From Shinisaurus crocodilurus (lineage: Eukaryota; Chordata; Lepidosauria; Squamata; Shinisauridae), in NCBI GenBank assembly GCA_021292165.1, contig CM037876.1, positions 289,207,938 to 289,271,937 on the forward strand: 64,000 nt of DNA. Reading direction: 5' to 3'. Below, one piece after another: positions 11,191 to 23,345 of the stretch. The position numbers and the translations under genes were made by a program. The notes under the pieces were generated by a model that was not told the origin of the DNA, made no database searches, and saw only the letters and a list, made by a program, of their open reading frames with translations. Positions within the stretch are counted from its first letter, which is position 1; the number at the start of each line of letters is the position of its first letter.

Positions 11191-12097
11191 GGTTAATTTA
11201 TTCAGACCACTCCTTTTAAATTTTAAAAAGGAAATAAGTTTATTTAATTACAATTAAGGGTAGGGAAATAGGTAATTTTAATAGATTCTAAAAGTTGACC
11301 CTCCCTCACTCTCAACTCAGGCTTCTCTCAGACTCCTCAACCCTCTCACAAAAACCCACTCTCTCCTTCTCTTAAAAACCTCCTCAGACTCCCTCCCTCT
11401 CCCTCTCCCTCTCCCTCTCCCTCCCTCTCTCTCTCTCTCTCCAGACTCCCCTCAGACTTGAACAGCTCCGCCCACTGTTTTTATAACACAGGCTTCACCC
11501 CCCCTTCTCACTCTCTCAGCCAATCAGCAGACATCTCAACATTCCACACACCCTCCTCCCCTCACATACTTACAGCTATAACGCTTTGCCCATGGTCAGG
11601 GGCATGGCACACTCCAAAAAGTACTTGGCCCCTGAGCCATTTAGGGTAGCCCCCCCCCCCAAACTTTTTGGACCTGTGGGGACATTTGGGAATCTGAGAA
11701 ACTGCTATGGGGACCACCGCAAAATGCCTCCCATGGAGGATGTGACTAGTCACATAATGGCTGTTGTGGGGACCTGGCTGGTCAAAGGAGGTGGGTGGGG
11801 AGAAATAGCAAGACTAGAGGCTGGGAGGGAGAGGGAAATAGCAAGGCAAAAGGGAGAGAAAGAGCGAGGCTAGAGGCTGGAGATGGAAAGAAACAGCAAG
11901 ATAAAGGGGTGAGTGGGAGAGAAAGAGCAAGGCTAGGGGCTAGGGAGGGAGAGGAAGGAGAAGGCTAGGGATGGAGAAGGGAGAGAAGTCCCAAGTCACT
12001 TGGATGCATCTGTACTTATTCAACCCATTGATTACAACAAGAAGCTGGCCATTTTCTCTGTCTAAACAGGCACAGGATTGCACCCTAAGAAATTTAT
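11191..12097. other. Low-complexity and unclassified repeat region
   Basis: CT-rich simple sequence lies at 11391-11442. It is followed by a poorly conserved repeat with a poly-C run (about 11650) and GA-rich sequence (11800-11990). No gene. Confidence 0.4.

Positions 12098-12151
<54 letters not shown>
12098..12151. repeat. (CAT)n microsatellite
   Basis: About 18 CAT units. Confidence 0.95.
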
Positions 12152-12179
12152 GTGTCCACATAGTGGGAAGACTGTGACC

Positions 12180-12960
12180 AGGTAACCTGTGGTGTCTGTT
12201 CTGTTTGCTGTCCTGGGGCTAATTATTGATGGGCAACTTCAAGGGCCCTTACCGTTCTTTATCTTTAAACCAGACTGGGACTGGACACAACCCTTCAAAC
12301 AGAGGATGCCTTCAAACAGAGGACTTTACAGTCTTCAAATAGAGGACTGTAAAGGAGGATAAATGCCTATCCTGTGAGTGGGGTTAGTAAAATAATGCAA
12401 CCTGGACAAACTGTCTGTAGTCCCAGTGCCTAAAACTTTGTTAAGCTGATCCCACGGGGAAATATTGCCTTTGTTCTGAGTACATCTCCCCAACCACTTT
12501 AGTTCCATCTACCAATACGGGTTGCAAACAAGCAGAGCCAATACGCGATCCAGGGGCCGGCGAGCTTTGCTCTTGTGCCTGGGAAATGAAAACCTTTGTT
12601 CTCATTTGTGCCAGATGCACTCTCGCTGAACATAAACAATCCTATCTACATTGACTTCTGTTTTTAATAATTTTGATTTGTTGGCATTGTTGTTTTGTAT
12701 TGGGGGGATTTTTTTTAATGCTTTTTTTTTTTGGCTAACAGGTGCTTGGTTTAACAATATTCGTTCCCTTTTCAGTTCTGCTAGATTTAATAGCATAGTA
12801 GCTAAATGGAGTTTATATAGCTTATCCTGTATATATTTAGAGATAAGAAGTTCATTTAGGGATTAGGGAATGCTTCTTGTATATGCACCATTAAGCACAG
12901 CACATCTGCTACAGAGCTGGCAATCAGCAGAATATTGAGAAAAGTTATAAAGAAATCTTT
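12180..12960. other. Intergenic, partly unique AT-rich sequence
   Basis: A 'gaggactgta' repeat remnant covers 12280-12360. From about 12600 the sequence is unique and T-rich. No gene. Confidence 0.4.
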
Positions 12961-14520
12961 TTGTACATTCTAACACACACACGCACACGCACGCACGCAC
13001 AGAGCAAGGGCATTAGCATACAGGAGGAATCAGATCAGAGATTTGCAGTTCAAATCCACAAGGAGAGCACCAAATTCATAAAGTTTTCAAGAGGAGGAGC
13101 GAGTGGGGAGGGAGGGAGGGAGGTTGCGGAGGGGAGAAGAGATTATATTTGAACTTTTGCAAGGATCTCTTTCTGTTTCGGAAAGTGGGTCAGCGAGATG
13201 GATATAACAACAACAATCTGCATATTCCATAGGAAAAAAAGTCGAGGGTTTCCTTTGTAATGCCCTGACAGGCTGCGGCTTCTGTTTTGCAGGCGGTGTG
13301 ATGAAGCAGAATAATGACAGTGGAAGGGAAAACAAATAATAGATCAAGGGTTTCCCACCTCCCCTTCTCTCCCCCCCCCACCCCCAGTTAGTTCGTATTC
13401 AGATGTTGGGAAGGGGCTCAAGCAATGGCCTTTGTAGTAATGCAAAAAAGGAAAGAGCAACAATGACTCCTTTGGTGCTGGACTCCCGAGGGCCGCTTCT
13501 CATGAGCCATTTTGTACTTAAGAGTTCCAATACCTGAGTACGATATCATGCAACACGTATTTTGTGAACAGGGTTGCCAACTGACCAGGGAAAACCTGGC
13601 CTGACTTGCTACTGTGCCATTAACAGCACATCAGCTTTGGGACACACTACTCTCCAGAAGAAATGCCTTCCCGTCAGGGAAAGGAACTTCTGAATATCAG
13701 CCATAATTTGTGTGCGTGTGTTTGTTTGGGTGTGTGTGTAGTGGCCTAGGTGTCCTACTTTACAGAGGACAGTTCTCTATTTTGAAGGGCTGGTAGTGGA
13801 CAGTCAAAATCCGGTTATAGTTAAAGAAGCATCAGGTGGGAGAGCGGCAGGGGCCTTGAAGTTGCCCGTCAATCTGGACAGCAGAACCAGCAAGCACACA
13901 GGTCACCTGGCCACAGCCTTCACCATCATGGTGAGATATTTTGTATTTCTATTTAAAGAACAGTATTGATTTCTAAATTTGCATGCATATAAATTAGCCC
14001 CAGGTTGGGGAAGGCTGAGCTAGATGGACACATACTTTGACCTAGTATGAGGCAGCTTACAGTGCACTCTGGCCTTTAGCCTTGATGGATCACCACATGG
14101 AGCAGCAGTACATCTGTGGGTTCCCAGTTCCAGCCCCAGTGGCTCTGGAGAAGGTGCTCACCACTTGAAACAGAAGCACTATGAGGGCTGCTGGAGTCAG
14201 CACAATACTACTCTGTTAGTCAATATGGGAGAAAGTGCCTAGCAAGCCCACTGGCTTATTCATTGCCTACTCTAGCAACCAGCACAGGGGTTCAAAACCA
14301 TGCAGACTGGTAAAATATCACTTTTGTGGGAAACCTTAGTCAGAGAAGATCCTATCGGTGGTGCTGTGGGAGCCAGACATGTTCATTTTCTTCCCTTGCC
14401 TTGGCTCAGCTGAATCATGTTAGGACGAGGGCCCCAGAGGAGCACATCTGCCTTGGGGTGGGGTAAAGCAGGCATAGAAAGATAGGTGTGTCGGGCTAGT
14501 GACAAGTCTTTGTACAGCTC
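12961..14520. other. Intergenic sequence
   Basis: (CA)n/(CGCA)n lies at 12972-13002. Unique sequence with (GGGA)n follows to 13420. A remnant of the 'tttacagaggacagt' repeat spans about 13755-13900. A short tRNA-Ala-SINE 3' fragment is at 14010-14060. No gene. Confidence 0.4.
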
Positions 14521-14527
14521 TTTATAG

Positions 14528-14874
14528 CAGAGGTGTTGAACTTCAGGCCTGCGGTCCTAATCTGGCTCTCCAAGGTTCCCTAGATGGCTACCCCATTCCC
14601 CAGTTCACCAGCTAGTTCCTGCTTCCCCCCTCGCCCTCTCATTTGGTGGTTTCTGGGCTTTTGCACAATTTCTTCCCCATTCTGCAAGGTTGAAATGCCT
14701 CTCCTCATGCTTAATTAGCAGCAGCAAGTGCTTTAAGCTAAAACCTGCTGCTATCTTTCGTATTTTTGTCTTTAGCCCCGCCTCTTTGCCTCCCCCGCCC
14801 TGGAATGCGGTCCCCCGAGAGCTTCTCTGAAACTGGAATTTGGCCCTCGGGCTGAAAGAGGTCCCCCACCCCTG
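14528..14874. mobile_element. hAT-type MITE, 347 bp
   Basis: The ends are CAGAGGTGTTGAACTT and CCCCCACCCCTG. 'TTATAG' occurs on both sides, but the duplication is imperfect. The interior resembles the 38902 element (reverse orientation). Confidence 0.65.
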
Positions 14875-14959
14875 TTATAGGCAGCCTACAACTTTCCATT
14901 CATAGAAACAACGTAGAAATTTGGGCAAGGAATAGAACAGGCGGATGCTTCAGTGACGA

Positions 14960-15300
14960 CATCTTCGGGAGGGACTTGCTTTTGTGTTGCCTGACTCTCC
15001 AACAGCGTTTAGATGCCTGGATTATATATCAGCACCATCCCCTTATATGTCGGCATGTTGTTGAATGCAGGAAGACGTGCTCCTGCATCCATGTACGAGT
15101 ATCAATGAGTGCGACTCGACTGCAGGTGTCACTGTTAGATCTCAAATAAGAGCTTGCTCTTTGATGGTTCCTATAATTTAGAGTAATTTTTGTTTCCTTC
15201 CTCATATCACAATTGTGAAAGCAATGGAAAAGGGGGGAAATGAAGGAAGGGGCAAAGAAGAAGAAGATATAATTAACTCTCTCTGTGTTTAGGTGTGTGC
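14960..15300. promoter_or_regulatory. Candidate conserved non-coding element
   Basis: Repeat-free block with E-box and SOX-like words, e.g. 'ctgcaggtgtcactg' and 'cacaattgtgaaagcaatgg'. No coding potential is recognised. Confidence 0.3.
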
Positions 15301-15479
15301 TTGCATGATATATGTACATAAAAACATCTCAATCGCTAAGTCAGTGTTTTTACGTTCGGAATTTCTAGGCCAGATGCAAGAAGGGAGATGCTGTTACTTG
15401 TAGGTGGAAAATATTTCAAAATATGCATTGCTTGAGGAGTGGTACCTGACCCCCCGCCCACCCCGATACTTTGTAAAGT

Positions 15480-15870
15480 GATAGTAGTGCAGGATTAAGA
15501 ATGAGCAAATTCAATAATGCAGCTTTGATATCGGATCACATACATGATTTCTGGTCTCTACGAAATCCAGCATTTGCAAATGCATTGTGTACAAGTCCAT
15601 TTTTATTCCGTACCAACACCTCTTTTTTCTTCTTCTAGCAAAGTGGTACCGAATAGACACTCATGTAAGAATCGGCCTAACAGGCATATGAAGTGTGAAA
15701 GCACCATAGGATTGCTCAGTTTGGACCGGCTTTTCTTGCATAGGGGTTAAGCGAGTATGGGATGAGTTTAGATTAAAATCTCACTGATGATAATTCAAAT
15801 GCTTTGCTCAGTTTTAAAACGCTGTTACTGCGGACATTTACATTTTTCTCTAGAAAGGTCAACTGCAAAG
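15480..15870. promoter_or_regulatory. Candidate conserved non-coding element
   Basis: Repeat-free block with balanced composition and motif-rich sequence such as 'gcatttgcaaatgcat' and 'gataattcaaatgc'. No gene recognised. Confidence 0.3.
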
Positions 15871-15902
15871 AAACCTGCTGCTTTTTTTTTTCTTTCCCCT
15901 TA

Positions 15903-15995
15903 GGCTGCAATCCTATGCACACCTACATGAGAGTAAGTCCTTTTGAACTCCATGGGGCTTACTTCTGAGTAGACATGTTTAAAATTGCACCGTTA
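15903..15995. mobile_element. MITE ('TGCAATCCTATGCA' family)
   Basis: It opens with 'ggctgcaatcctatgcac' and contains the 'ggggcttacttctgagtagaca' body. Relatives are at 17468, 34130, 34198 and 52655. Confidence 0.6.
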
Positions 15996-16244
15996 AAGCC
16001 TTAAATCAACGAAAGCGTGATGTGTGTGTATTGTGGGGGGTGGGGGTGGGCAGCAAACTAATAGTTTTAATAGTTGTATTAAGTGCCACATTGAAGGCTT
16101 TCCCATACTAGACATTTACAACTGAAATACAGTATTTTCGTTAAGAAGAATGTTTTCTCCTCCCCCTCCTCTCTGTCCCCTGCCTCAGAAAGAACACACA
16201 TCTTGGTATGTCTTCCAAATTATTAGCCTATTATGTTTGTTTCT

Positions 16245-16375
16245 TAATTTTTTTATTTAAAGTATTTTCCCCACTCTTCAGCTGAAAAGGCTTCCAGAGC
16301 AGCTTACAGATCAATAATTAAAAAAAGTGCTTTAAATATGACAGATCAGTATCCTGCCCTGATGTTTATGAGACT
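16245..16375 (-). mobile_element. Unclassified LINE 3' end
   Basis: 'ccccactcttcagctgaaaaggcttccagagcagcttaca' matches the 34000, 34265 and 36305 copies. Confidence 0.5.
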
Positions 16376-16539
16376 ACAGGGGGTGCCTCCTCCCCCCCCC
16401 CCCAGCTGATGGCGCTGCTCCCAGTATACTTCCTGGATTGATAAAAATACATCTTCTCAATTGATTTCTATCGTTTTTTGTCCTGAGTGCCAATGGTTTC
16501 TTTATTTTTGTACTGCTTGTCTGTGTTCCTTTCAGAAGT

Positions 16540-17090
16540 CCTGGATCTCTGCGGTGTATTCAATTGACACACCAAACACACTTCCAATTTCAAGTGAACA
16601 ATGGAATATGCATTCTGCTGGAACTTGGTAATGCATACTCTCTGTGAATAATTGTTCTCTGCTCTTCTAATTGAATGCGGAAGCTACTGCAGGACAATTT
16701 TCCTCCTGTTTTGTTCTGGGGTTTTTTGGTTTGTTTTTTTAAAAAAACTGCACAAAGTGTGTGTGGGGGGAACCTTTTGAAGGGAGGAAGGAGCCAAAGG
16801 GGACAGGAAGAGCAGGCCAATAAATTTTTGACTCAGAATGGCCCATGTACTGTGACCGTAGGGTAAATGCAAATCTTTGTTTCCAAACACAGGCTTGTGA
16901 ATTCTTATTAGGGGTTCGTGACTTCGCCTCCAAGCGCATCATTCCATATTTATAAGTGTCGAAGGAAATAGACTTCTTCCTCATTCAGGTGTGTTCAGCT
17001 AAACGCTGTCCCTTTAATCTTAAAGAACGGCTCATCTGGTACGTTTTCTTCAATTCCCAAATTGTTAAGGGAATAGGAGATAAAAGATTC
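16540..17090. promoter_or_regulatory. Candidate conserved non-coding element cluster
   Basis: Low-GC, repeat-free sequence contains POU-type words: AATATGCAT at 16605-16613 and a perfect octamer ATGCAAAT at 16867-16874, plus a CCATATTTAT-like SRF/MEF2 word near 16945. Short T and G runs at about 16715-16770 split it. No ORF resembles a protein. Confidence 0.4.
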
Positions 17091-17467
17091 ACGCTCACAC
17101 ACAAAAAGAAGAAGAAGAAGAAGAAAAGAGGCAGTGGCAATCCTCCACAAAGATCTTTTTAGTGTCAACTTAAATGCACACAAATAGCAGATGATGATCT
17201 CTTTTATTGGGCTAACATTTATCCAGTAATATCCACACACTTTTAAAACCATTTGAGACCTTCTCTTCAGGTGTTCATTTGAATAGAAATAGCTGAACGA
17301 GTGTTTTTATAATTGATCCCCTGAGTACTGAAAGTCTAGTGCAGCATAACCAACATTTTCTCCCCATTGCTGAATCCCCCCCCCCCCAAATTGCTACTCT
17401 GCAAAATTAGGGTTTTTGTACACTTTTGATAAGGAAAATTAACCTCCCAAATGCCAACATCCCTTAT

Positions 17468-17560
17468 GGTGCAATCCTATACATGTCTATTCAGATGTAA
17501 GTCCCGCTGTTTTCAGTGGGGCTTACACTCAGTGGTAAGTGGGTATAGGATTACAGCCTC
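17468..17560. mobile_element. MITE ('TGCAATCCTATACATG' family)
   Basis: The inverted ends 'ggtgcaatcctatac' and 'gtataggattacagcc' bracket a 'cagtggggcttacac' body. Confidence 0.65.
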
Positions 17561-17858
17561 AATATTACTTACAAAAACAGTGGGGTCTTGCAATGGAAGT
17601 CCCTTTCCCATGTCTTGATTGACAAAAACAACATCCATCCAAATTTAGTTTTCTCTTGAAATCATAGGAGAGAGGGAAGGAAGGAAGGAGAAAAGGGGAC
17701 CCCACAGATTAAACCATATTTATTTGTGAATGTACAAAATCTCCATGCCCACAGAATGCTTAACTAAACAGCTTTGCTTCTAACAGGATGCAGAAAGGTT
17801 CCCCCCCCTCTTCCATTCATTTAGATCAAAGATATATTGTTAACATTAGTAATGACAG

Positions 17859-17882
17859 GTGTGTGTGTGTGTGTGTGTGTGT
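17859..17882. repeat. (GT)n microsatellite
   Basis: About 12 GT units. Confidence 0.9.
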
Positions 17883-18011
17883 TTCAAAACTTCTTTAACC
17901 TGCACTGTAATCAAGTCTGAATTTCCCTCCTAAACTTTTTGCTCTTGGATGGTATTACCTTCTAATCTGTTGAGCTGAAATGAAGAGATATACAACTGGC
18001 GATTTCTATCC

Positions 18012-18038
18012 ATGATGATGATGATGATGATGATGATC
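18012..18038. repeat. (ATG)n microsatellite
   Basis: About nine ATG units. Confidence 0.9.
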
Positions 18039-18454
18039 CTGTTATTCTGAGGAATGAAGTATCAAACAAAGTTGAACAGCAGCTTTTACAGATAGCAGTC
18101 CCTTTTAAAGCCAAGACAGTCATTAACTGATGCTCGAATTTGTCCTCTCCTAGCAAGGCTTACCTGAATAGCGTTTAAAAAGCAACAGAGGAAGATCTTA
18201 TTATGAGCATGTGATAAAACCAGTTAACATTTGTGTGCCATAGTAAATGCTTGAGTATAAAGAAAACACTAGCTAGCCACTAGAGAGATCCACTTATGCT
18301 CATGATATAAGCACTACAAACTCCGGTTCTATCAAACTATCATCAAGTACAAGATCCTTCTTTAATTTAATCCTGCCAAGTCGAGACTCATTTTATTTGT
18401 GACTGTGCAGGGAGAAATTACGCTACTCCGTACTTGCCTTGAACTTCACCCTCA

Positions 18455-18477
18455 CCTCTCTCTCTCTCTCTCTCTCT
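18455..18477. repeat. (CT)n microsatellite
   Basis: About 11 CT units. Confidence 0.9.
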
Positions 18478-18634
18478 GCACTATTGAATCGCACAAAAGC
18501 TTACGCTTGCTACTACCGATTCTTTATTTTTTCCCCCCTTTGTGCGAGATTATTCAGATCAACCTTCACAAGGTTCCTCGATGCGTTTTGCTGAAAGAAA
18601 GGAATTTTGCATTCCTCTCCCCATCCACCTCACA

Positions 18635-18798
18635 CAGGACCGGTGCAAGGGAGTTTGGTGCCCTAGGCAAGATCAGATATTTAGCGCCCCCCTTCCCACT
18701 TGAGAGCGCTGTATTTTTTTAAAAGGCGTTTCTGGCGCCCCCTTTAGCCCTGCGCCCTAGGCAGCTGCCTAGTTGGCCTAATGGTAGCACCGGCCCTG
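18635..18798. mobile_element. hAT-type MITE, 164 bp, with exact 8-bp target duplication
   Basis: The ends are CAGGACCGGTGC and GCACCGGCCCTG. The flanking duplicates ACCTCACA lie at 18627-18634 and 18799-18806. The interior 'gtgccctaggcaa' and 'ccctaggcagctgcctag' match the ends of the CpG-rich 41330 element. Confidence 0.88.
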
Positions 18799-19092
18799 AC
18801 CTCACATTAGTATGTTCCTTGTAGGCAGATCTGGATTAATCCGGCATGGAGAAGAGAGGGCATCCTGTACTTTGGAGCCCTTGCACCTCTTTGACCCCGT
18901 ATGACAAAATTTACCTAAATTCACCCAATCACACAGCTACAATTGCCTTCTCTCCCCCCCCCCTTGCCTCAGTAATTCAGTACTTGAAACTTGAAATGAT
19001 ATATATGAGTGCTTCAGCTTTTATTTTAGGGGGTGAAAAAAGCCTTTATGGCAGGAATGATAGATTTGACAGTGAATCTTGAATACCTAGTG

Positions 19093-19213
19093 CAGTGTTC
19101 TCCAACCTTGAGTCCCCAGATGTTTATGGCCTACAACTCCCAGCATGCCCCAGCCAGCTATGCTGGGAGTTGTAGGTCAAAAACATCTGGGGACCCAAGG
19201 CTGGAGAACACTG
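19093..19213. mobile_element. hAT-type MITE, 121 bp, with exact 8-bp target duplication
   Basis: Same family as 3513 and 56888. The flanks are ACCTAGTG at 19085-19092 and 19214-19221. Nearly perfect fold-back. Confidence 0.88.
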
Positions 19214-19317
19214 ACCTAGTGGGATTCTCAAAGCCCTAGATATGCCTTGGCAGTGGAGATGCCACGGGTGGCAGTGGCAGCAGAAGGACTCTGTCCCCCA
19301 CCCACAGTATGTATGAG

Positions 19318-20160
19318 TGTATTTAATTAAAATATTTATATGCCACCTTTCAGGACAAAGTCCTCCCACGGCAGCTTACTAATGTTAATTAAAACCATAA
19401 TAGGTATATTTTTGAAAAATTACATGCAAAACCATCCCATTACAAACCCACCAAACAGCAGCAGTTTAAAACCCAACTCACCACATTTTTTAATCATTAG
19501 AAAGAAACCAATATATTTTTAAGGTTTAAGAACAAAGAAAGATGGGGCCATATGTACTTCTTTTGGGAAAGTGTTCTAAAGATATGGGGCCACTACTAAA
19601 AAGCTCCCAACTCTATGGCCCACCAATCTGATGGAACTTGATAGTGAGATGGTGAACATGGGCCTCAGAACTTTTAAGGCTTGGGCAGGTTTGAATGGAT
19701 ACAGGCCCTTCATATAACCTGTCTCCAAACTGTTCAGGGTTTGAAAGGTCAGCACCAGCACTTTGAACTGAGCCTGAAACAAATAGGAGGCCAGTGGAGC
19801 TGCTCGTAAGGTATCAGTGTTACGTATATGGTCTGAATGCCTGGCTGATTATCCTAGTGGCTGTACCAGTAGAAGTTTCTGAACCATCTTTAAATAGAGA
19901 GCCTATTTCAGTAGTCTCTAGTCTGGATGTAACCAGGGTATGTGCAGCTCACCACCTTCTGAGTCCATCCCTCCAGAAAGGCCTGGAAAGAAAGGCCTCC
20001 AGAAAGGCCAGAAGGATACCATGTTTAATAGCCACTGCAAAATTCAGGAGAACACAAAGAGTTGCAATTCCTCCAATCGTTCTCAAGTTATCCACCAGAG
20101 TAAGGAAGGTTGTTTCTGTCCCCAAACCAGGTAGGGACGTACCAGAATTGCAGTTCATTT
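19318..20160 (-). mobile_element. L2-like LINE 3' part (C-terminus and 3' UTR), degraded
   Basis: Minus-strand residues include FKVLVLTFQTLNSLETGYMKG and VGSFLVVAPYL, equivalent to the finger-thumb and C-terminal blocks of L2 ORF2. The 3' UTR-like end lies near 19320. It is part of the same old element as 20990-21500, now split by later insertions. Confidence 0.6.
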
Positions 20161-20500
20161 AACATCAGAACTTGTCCTCTCCATGCCCCTGAACACAAAT
20201 GTGAGCGCGTTTTTTGGGCAGAGCTAGTATATTCTTGAGCTCGTGATTGCGTTCGCCAAATGCATTCATTGGAAAATGCACATTTTGAAAAATAACAACC
20301 CACACTCACATGTTAATCAATAGAGGAAAACTACACATGTGGGCACACACTTTAAAAACATGCACCTGAAATGTGTATGCTTCCTGTTTGAACAACAACA
20401 CAACCAAAGCTTGCATTTGAGAACAGGGATGAGGTGAATGGAGCTTTGAGGTGGAACCTGGAGAACTGCAATCGACTCAGGCCTGATTCTACCATCCCTC
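20161..20500. repeat. AT-rich DNA repeat, related to 30190-30505
   Basis: 'aaatgcacattttgaaaaa' phrases and 'tgaggtggaacctggagaa' recur at 30190-30505. Superfamily unknown. Confidence 0.45.
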
Positions 20501-20503
20501 AAA

Positions 20504-20895
20504 CTGTTAGATATTTGAGTAACACTGCCTACATAGAGTCACTGGGGGATGAATGGGTTAATGGGGACACTAGGGACTGACCTGCTTGCATGCTTATTTG
20601 ACCACATCTACTTTCTTCCTCATCCAGTCAATCTTATCTCTGAGGTAAGATCTCTCTCTCTCTTCCCTGACCCTCCTTGAGGAAAGACGTGTATGGCTGG
20701 CTCTCTACCAACCATGGTGACTCCAATGGACTCTAATAGACTTTAGGCAGTACCTGCATGCATTAGCCAAGTGTGCAAGACTAACAGATGATTGTTGAGT
20801 ACAATAAACCTTTGTTTACTGATATAACTAGTCTGGATTACTTTTGATCCTAAGAGCCCTCTGGGTCCTTAAAGATCACACGATGACAGCCTTGC
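20504..20895 (+). mobile_element. Probable solo LTR
   Basis: Non-coding segment beginning with TG, with 'tacaataaacctttgttta', a polyadenylation-type signal, about 300 bp in and a short U5-like end. No gag-pol is adjacent. The ends and a target duplication could not be fixed. Confidence 0.4.
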
Positions 20896-20989
20896 TGGTT
20901 GGGTGAGTTAGCAATAAGGTTCTGCATTTCTCTGTGTATGATACCAAACTTCTATCAAAACCCAGGTCAGATTAAGATTGGAATGGATC

Positions 20990-21500
20990 TATATAGTCAG
21001 TATCATCCAAACCTAGAGTTGAGAGATAACCACCTCCTCCAATACCTTGCTCAAAAAAGGTAAATTAGACACTGGGCAAAAATTATCCAAAATTCCTGCC
21101 ATGCCCCTCCCCTCCCCTGAGCTCAAGCTACTGTCTTCTTCAGGACAGTAAGAACTGCACATCATCCCCTGAAAGCCTCTGAGGTTCAGATTGAAAACCC
21201 AGTACTGGTCTATTTCAGTAACAAGGAAGGGCAGGGAGCCAATGCACAAGTGGTAGGCCTCATTCGTTCAAGCAGCTCATCCACATCCTCAGGTTGCACC
21301 AGGTGAAAAGTATCCATAATAACATGACCAGATGGTATCTTGGCTGCATCTATCTCTGTCTCTGTGATAACTGTGACATCCAATCAGAGTGGATACGGGC
21401 GATTTTATCTGCAAAATGTAATGCCAGTTGTCACAGCAGGCTTCTGAGGGTTCCACCAGTTGATCCCCCCACCGGGCCCACATGAAGAAGGCTTTTCTCC
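20990..21500 (-). mobile_element. L2-like LINE, start of RT region, degraded
   Basis: A minus-strand frame contains NFCPVSNLPFLSKVLEEVV, the classic RT block (N(Y)RPVS..PFLSK). It is interrupted by stops and is the 5' continuation of the 19318-20160 fragment. Confidence 0.65.
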
Positions 21501-22402
21501 ATTTGGAAGAGCTTCACTGGCCAGCATTGTGCAGATGTAACGGTGGTGGAGAAGTAAACTTTGTTGCCATCACAGCAACAGAGTAGTTCCTAGAATGGGC
21601 TCTAGCCTGTGTTAGATTGTATTTGCCTCAGGCCGTCTGCCGTTTGCTGTCTAGTTGTTGAGCCAAACATTTCATTGTCCCCTCAACTCCTCAGAATACC
21701 AAGGAGCTGACGTGATTCTAAGATTCTGGCAAGACACTGACTTCTAAAACCTGCTGAGGTCCTTCCTTCCCCGCCACTGAAATTCCTTGTGTCCTACTGA
21801 AATCTAAAATGGTGTCTCTGCTCAGCAGGATTTCTATTGGTTGGCCAGGGAGAGGGGCATCAGCGCCTGGCCCGCATAGCTGCTTGTCCTTCCTCATGAT
21901 TCGCAAAAGCAGAATAAGTTGTACAAAATTAGCACGTATATGCAGATCTGTGTCATTCATACAGTTATACGGATTGCAGGATCTGAATCATTCTGGAGCA
22001 GAAGTCCAATTTTTGTTTGTTTGTTTGTTTTTATTTGCAGAGTATACATAGCCCTGCATTCATGTGGCCTGAAATGCAGCTGTCTTGCAAAATAAATTAT
22101 GGAGGAAGACTCAAAAATAGCTTTCCCCTGAAACTCAGCTTCTTAGGCAGCCTGGCTGATTCATTTAAAGTTTATCAATTTGAGAGGTAGTACATTTTTG
22201 TCTTTGCTTACAAACATGTCTCCAACAGGCTTGGCTTCTGTTCTGACACGATAGCAGAACCTCAAGTGACACCAGACCAATGGACCAACCGACCAAATTG
22301 GTCTCTAATAGCCTCTTTGCAGGGAAACTCCAGGACTTAAACTCCTAAGGACCTCCTATCTAGTGGTGGCTGCTGAGATGGTTTGCTAGTCACAGATGCT
22401 TT
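21501..22402. other. Intergenic, possibly further LINE remnants
   Basis: Up to about 21960 the minus strand may continue the old L2. Beyond that the sequence is unique. No intact gene. Confidence 0.35.
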
Positions 22403-22410
22403 GAAGGGGG

Positions 22411-22780
22411 CAGTGCTGGCTCCAGGTTTTGAGGGGCCTTGCACAAGACATCCTCTGTGGCCCCTTCCCTCAGTAGGTCTACTTTCTCACTGCCATGGTC
22501 ACCAGCTGCTCTTGCTCCACACCCTCTTTCTCATCATTGTTGCTACCTCTTGCTTGCATTATAGGCAGTGAGCCAGTGAGCAAGAATGCCGTGGCATCTG
22601 CTGCTGCTCCTTCTCACCACCACTGTTGTCTGGACCAGAATGAGAGGAAGGTGAACAAGCAGGTTGCAATGGTGAAAAGGAGGAACAACTCCAGGAGGAA
22701 CAACAACTTTCTTGCCAGTGGGCCCCTGCAAAGTCAGAAGCAGCCCTTCGCTTGGTGCTAGTGGCACTGGCTGATGAGGC
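22411..22780. mobile_element. hAT-type MITE ('CAGTGCCGGCTCCAG' family), degraded
   Basis: It opens with CAGTGCTGGCTCCAG and shares 'tgagccagtgagcaagaa' and 'gggcccctg' with the 28853 and 60958 copies. The 3' boundary is approximate. Confidence 0.6.
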
Positions 22781-22904
22781 ACCACTTCTGATACAAAGGG
22801 CAAAATGAAAAGGTGCCCCAAAGGCCTCTGAAACAATGCAGAGACCTCGGGGGCATTGTGTCATTTTGCACACCAAGTCAAAGGTAGTCTCTAAGGAGGC
22901 CATG

Positions 22905-23250
22905 TGTCCTACTTTACAGAGGAGAGTCCTGTATTTGAAGGCATCCTCTATTTTTTTTGGTAGGGCTGTACAACCTGTGGCCCTCCAGTTGCTCTAACTC
23001 CCATCAGCCCCGGCCAGCATGGCCAATGATAAGGGATGATGGGAGTTGTAGTCCAACAATATCACAGGTTTCCCATCCCAGCTCTATTTGAAGGGTCGTC
23101 TGGTCCAAGTTCAATTTAAAGATAAAGAACCATCAGAAGGAAGAGCTGGGCCTTGAAGTTGCCCATCAACACTTAGCGCCTGGAAAGCAGACTGAGCAAA
23201 GGCACACAAGTCACCTGGTCATAGCCTTCCCCACTATGGTAGGATGTACT
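22905..23250. repeat. 'Tttacagaggacagtcc' repeat interrupted by a MITE
   Basis: The host pieces flank a fold-back MITE at about 22961-23085 ('caacctgtggccctcc' against 'cacaggtttcccatccc'). 'ctctattt' occurs on both sides and may be its target duplication. Relatives of the host are at 7345, 12280, 13755 and 32375. Confidence 0.5.
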
Positions 23251-23345
23251 TTATATGTAAACCGCTTAGGGAATGTTTTAAATACTTAGCAGTATAGAAA
23301 TATTACAAACAAACAAACAAATAAATAAATAGACAGACAAATAAA
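23250..23345 (+). mobile_element. LINE-like 3' tail with (AAAC)n/(AAAT)n
   Basis: 'gtaaaccgcttagggaatg' followed by 'agcagtatagaaatatt' and an A-rich simple tail is a typical 3' end of reptile LINEs. Confidence 0.5.

Larger units (their letters stand above)
17561..18630. other. Mostly unique intergenic sequence
   Basis: No gene or clear interspersed repeat apart from three microsatellites. It is AT-rich with regulatory-like texture, but no specific element is defended. Confidence 0.35.

Noticed and set aside
12098..12151. Poly-His, poly-Leu, poly-Asn and poly-Val ORFs at microsatellites (also 54918 and 58795)
   Set aside because: They are translations of trinucleotide repeats without flanking coding sequence.
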